64,000 bases of DNA from an uncultured Bacteroidaceae bacterium (GTDB lineage Bacteria; Bacteroidota; Bacteroidia; Bacteroidales; Bacteroidaceae): contig CAJOCU010000003.1 in NCBI GenBank assembly GCA_905233765.1, forward strand, positions 82,390 to 146,389, given 5' to 3'. Numbering within the stretch: position 1 is the stretch's first letter; every line of letters starts with the position of its first letter. Shown here piece after piece: positions 61,535 to 64,000 of this stretch. The notes beneath the pieces are model-generated. The model searched no databases. It worked only from the letters and a program-made list of their open reading frames with translations, and was not told where the DNA came from. A program made the translations under genes and the position numbers.

Positions 61535-62434
61535 ATGAGAAAAACATATCTACTGGCAGGCATTGCCCTGCTGACAGCCGCTTGCGGCAACAACGAGAAA
61601 ATGTACGACGCCACGGGCGTATTCGAGGCCACGGAGACGACGGTGTTTGCTGAGCAAAACGGCACATTGCTGACATTCAGCGTCGAAGAAGGCGACAACA
61701 TCAAAGCCGGCGCCGAGGTAGGAATCATCGACACCACCCAGACGTGGCTGAAAATCCAACAGCTCGGAGCAACGAAGCAAGTCTATCAAAGCCAGAAACC
61801 CGACATGGAACGCCAGATAGCGGCCACACGCCAGCAGCTGGCCAAGGCGCAGCAGGACGAGCAACGCTATCGCGAGCTGGTGGCCGACGGTGCAGCACCG
61901 TCGAAGTTGCTGGATGACGCCGCCAATCAGGTGAAGGTGCTGCAAAAGCAGTTGGACGCACAGGTCAGCACGCTGAACACCCAGCTCTCAACGCTCAACT
62001 CGCAGCTTTCCACGGCCGACGTGCAGATCGACCAACTGCGCGACCAGCTGCGCAAGTGCCACATCCTGGCGCCCACAAAGGGAACGGTACTGGAGAAATA
62101 CACGGAGCGAGGCGAGTTTGTAGCCATCGGCAAGCCGCTGTTCAAGATTGCAGATACCGAGGAGATGTACTTGCGGGCTTACGTCACTTCGGCACAGCTT
62201 CAACAGATTAAGCTCGGACAGAAGGTGAACCTGTTTGCCGACTACGGCGACGGCCAACGGAAGGCTTACGACGGCACCATCTCATGGATCTCCTCGCGCT
62301 CGGAATTCACACCCAAGACCATCCTCACCGACGATGAGCGTGCCGACTTGGTGTATGCCGTGAAAATCGCCTTCAAGAACGACGGCTACGTGAAGATAGG
62401 GATGTACGGCGAGGTCGTATTCAGTGAAAAGTAA
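61535..62434 (+). CDS. HlyD/MFP-type periplasmic adaptor lipoprotein
   Basis: Membrane-fusion subunit linking the ABC transporter to the TolC-type channel. The 299 residues have a lipoprotein signal (MRKTYLLAGIALLTAACG, lipobox TAAC), a split biotinyl-lipoyl domain (EATETTVFAEQNGTLLTFSV and CHILAPTKGTVLEKY), a coiled-coil hairpin (about 75-170) and a beta-barrel end. The coiled coil holds a repetitive STLNTQLSTLNSQLST segment (61965-62014) that may itself come from a CAACTCTCAAC-type repeat. Confidence 0.92.
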   Translation: MRKTYLLAGIALLTAACGNNEKMYDATGVFEATETTVFAEQNGTLLTFSVEEGDNIKAGAEVGIIDTTQTWLKIQQLGATKQVYQSQKPDMERQIAATRQQLAKAQQDEQRYRELVADGAAPSKLLDDAANQVKVLQKQLDAQVSTLNTQLSTLNSQLSTADVQIDQLRDQLRKCHILAPTKGTVLEKYTERGEFVAIGKPLFKIADTEEMYLRAYVTSAQLQQIKLGQKVNLFADYGDGQRKAYDGTISWISSRSEFTPKTILTDDERADLVYAVKIAFKNDGYVKIGMYGEVVFSEK

Positions 62435-62450
62435 AAAAAACAGCTCCGAT

Positions 62451-63873
62451 ATGTATGCGATTGAGGTAAAGAACGTTAGCAAACGCTACGGCGCGGTGCA
62501 GGCACTCGACGGCGTGTCGTTCAGCGTCAACAAGGGCGAGGGCCGGCAAGACGACGTTGTACCGCATCCTCTGTACGCTGCTGCTGCCTGATGCCGGCTC
62601 GGCCTTCGTCGATGGTTTCGATGTGGTGAGTCAGATGCGCGAAGTGCGAAAGCGCGTGGGCTATATGCCGGGTAAGTTCTCGCTGTACCAGGACCTCACG
62701 GTGGAGGAGAACCTGAAGTTCTTTGCCACGCTCTTCGGCACCACCATCGACGAGGGCTACGACTCCATCCGCGCCATCTATTCGCAGATCGAGCGCTTCA
62801 AGGACCGCCGCGCCGGTGCGCTGTCGGGCGGCATGAAGCAGAAGCTGGCGCTGTCGTGCGCCCTGGTGCACTCGCCCAGCGTCCTCTTCCTCGACGAGCC
62901 TACGACGGGCGTGGACCCCGTGAGCCGCAAGGAACTCTGGGACATGCTTCTGATGCTGCGGGAACGAGGAATAACCATCATGGCCTCCACCCCTTATCTC
63001 GATGAGGTCCGCCTTTGCGACCGCATCGCATTCCTCAATCAAGGTAAGATGGAAGGGATTGGAAAGCCGAATGTTGTTTTAGAACATTTCAGGGATATAT
63101 TCATGCCGGAGGCTCTCCCACTCCACGGGAGTGCGGAGGGTGGATCTCCCATCATCTCCGTCTCCCACCTCGTCAAGGCCTTCGGCGCTGTTGACGATAT
63201 TTCGTTTACGGTGCAGAAGGGTGAGATATTCGGATTCTTAGGGGCTAATGGCGCAGGCAAGACCACCGCGATGCACATGCTGACGGGTTTGAACCAACCG
63301 ACGAGCGGTACAGGCAAGGTCGTGGGTTATGACATCAGCACCGAGTACGAGCAGATCAAGAAACACATCGGGTACATGAGCCAGAAGTTCTCGCTGTACG
63401 AGGACCTGACCGTAGCCGAGAACATCCGCCTGTTTGCCGGCATCTATGGCATGAAGAAGAAGGAGGTGGAAAGGAAGATGGACGAGCTGCTGCACCAGCT
63501 GAAGTTCGAAGAGCATAAGAACGACCTCGTGGGAAGTTTGCCCCTGGGATGGAAGCAGAAGCTGGCGTTCTCCGTGTCTATCTTCCACGAGCCGGGCGTC
63601 GTGTTCCTCGACGAGCCCACGGGAGGCGTGGACCCCGCCACGCGTCACCAGTTCTGGGAGCTGATTTACGAAGCAGCCCAGCGTGGCATAACGGTTTTTG
63701 TGACCACCCACTATATGGACGAGGCCGAGTATTGCGATCGCATCTCCATCATGGTCGATGGTAAGATCAAGGCGATAGGCACGCCCGAAGAACTGAAGAA
63801 AGAATACCACCAGCCTGACATCGATGGCGTCTTTACGCTGCTCGCCCGACAGGCCACACGCTCAAGCGACTGA
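62451..63873 (+). pseudogene. Dual ATP-binding ABC transporter gene with a frameshifting deletion in the first Walker A
   Basis: Homologue of YbhF-type proteins that carry two ATPase domains in one chain. From ATG 62451 the frame reads MYAIEVKNVSKRYGAVQAL ... SVNKGE and then shifts at 62540. The family expects about nine residues (of the type LFGLIGPDG) before AGKTT, but only one base remains, so some 26 bases are missing. The +1 frame continues AGKTTLYRILCTLLLPDAG to the stop at 63873. It includes LSGGMKQKLALSCALV, VLFLDEPTTGVDP and a full second domain with Walker A GANGAGKTT and VVFLDEPTGGVDP. R-type repeat peptide LPLHGSAEGGSP joins the two domains. As read, the first domain is disrupted; a sequence error is possible. 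Confidence 0.75.
63113..63147 (+). repeat. GC-rich palindromic element-like linker in the ABC ATPase gene
   Basis: CTCTCCCACTCCACGGGAG, TGCGGAGGGTGGATC, a diverged copy in frame between the two ATPase domains. Confidence 0.5.
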
Positions 63874-63875
63874 CT

Positions 63876-64000
63876 ATGAAAACGTTTCTATCCTTTGTCC
63901 TCAAAGAGACCAAGCATATCCTGCGCGACAAACGCACGATGCTCATCCTCTTCGGTATGCCTGTGATGCTGATGCTCCTCTTCGGCTTCGCCATCACCAC
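63876..64000 (+). CDS. ABC-2 type permease, 3' end outside window
   Basis: The first 41 residues are visible (MKTFLSFVLKETKHILRDKR, then a hydrophobic MLILFGMPVMLMLLFGFAI). The KETxHIxRDxRT cytoplasmic stretch followed by the first membrane helix is typical of YbhS/YbhR-like permeases that pair with the preceding ATPase. It starts 2 bases after the ATPase stop. Confidence 0.88.
   Translation, partial: MKTFLSFVLKETKHILRDKRTMLILFGMPVMLMLLFGFAIT

Noticed and set aside
1..64000. CRISPR array, prophage, integrase, transposase, tRNA or rRNA
   Set aside because: No evenly spaced direct repeats with unique spacers, no phage or transposase motifs and no cloverleaf or rRNA sequence were noticed on either strand.

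Overview
The window looks like a chromosomal segment of a Bacteroidales bacterium, most likely a Prevotella relative. Three things point there: the TAnnTTTGC -7 promoter element typical of Bacteroidetes in front of at least a dozen genes, family versions characteristic of that phylum (a NagB-like/PIG-L fusion, a long RluA-type enzyme, DUF4369 and DUF4738 lipoproteins, a GHL10 protein, GH89 plus GH20 glycosidases), and AT-rich repeats between genes. I saw no rRNA, tRNA, CRISPR array, prophage or insertion sequence.

Layout. 1-11985 is the 3' part of a giant repetitive protein gene with about 78 YGGG-type units arranged as two colinear super-repeats, closed by a terminator shared with mfd. 12031-15618 is mfd. 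15777-19185 holds sdaA, a DPM1-like glycosyltransferase and pyrC. 19220-22271 (minus) holds a free-standing MetH reactivation domain, a DUF4369 lipoprotein, plsC, a small membrane protein and a DivIC/FtsB-like protein. dnaX follows at 22432. 24210-32186 is mainly branched-chain amino acid synthesis: ilvC alone, an RluA-type gene, then ilvD-ilvB-ilvN with an acyl-ACP thioesterase. 32382-36594 holds slyD, aroC, cstA and an EamA transporter. 36735-38615 is a GNAT gene followed by scrambled remnants, including a second copy of the 3' end of cstA. 38671-47640 holds the NagB-like/PIG-L protein, a small outer-membrane protein, manA, a GHL10 protein, uvrA and an aquaporin. 47678-59070 is a long minus-strand series: lysS, gpsA, GH89, GH20, pgi, a HAD phosphatase, a DUF4738 lipoprotein, rfbC and rfbB. 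59185 to the end is an AraC regulator divergent from a TolC-HlyD-ABC efflux operon that runs off the window and whose ATPase gene is frameshifted.

The genes are mostly housekeeping: DNA repair (mfd, uvrA), replication (dnaX), amino acid and pyrimidine synthesis, sugar-phosphate and dTDP-rhamnose metabolism, and harvest of host N-acetylhexosamine glycans (GH89, GH20).

The most striking thread is how non-coding repeats have entered proteins. A GC-rich palindromic element (a CTCCCC arm, a CCCTAACAGGG-like centre, and a GGGGAGGGG-to-GGGGGAGAG arm) occurs about a dozen times, mostly inside genes, in frame and in both orientations. It yields peptides such as SPGPSPVRAG and SPLPNRGGAGGE in Mfd, LysS, PyrC, IlvN, the thioesterase and others. 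AT-rich intergenic repeats have likewise become part of Mfd, IlvD, the GH89 signal peptide and the GH89 catalytic chain. Separately, pyrC and uvrA contain long perfect hairpins (18-24 bp arms, 3-7 nt loops) inside their coding sequence.
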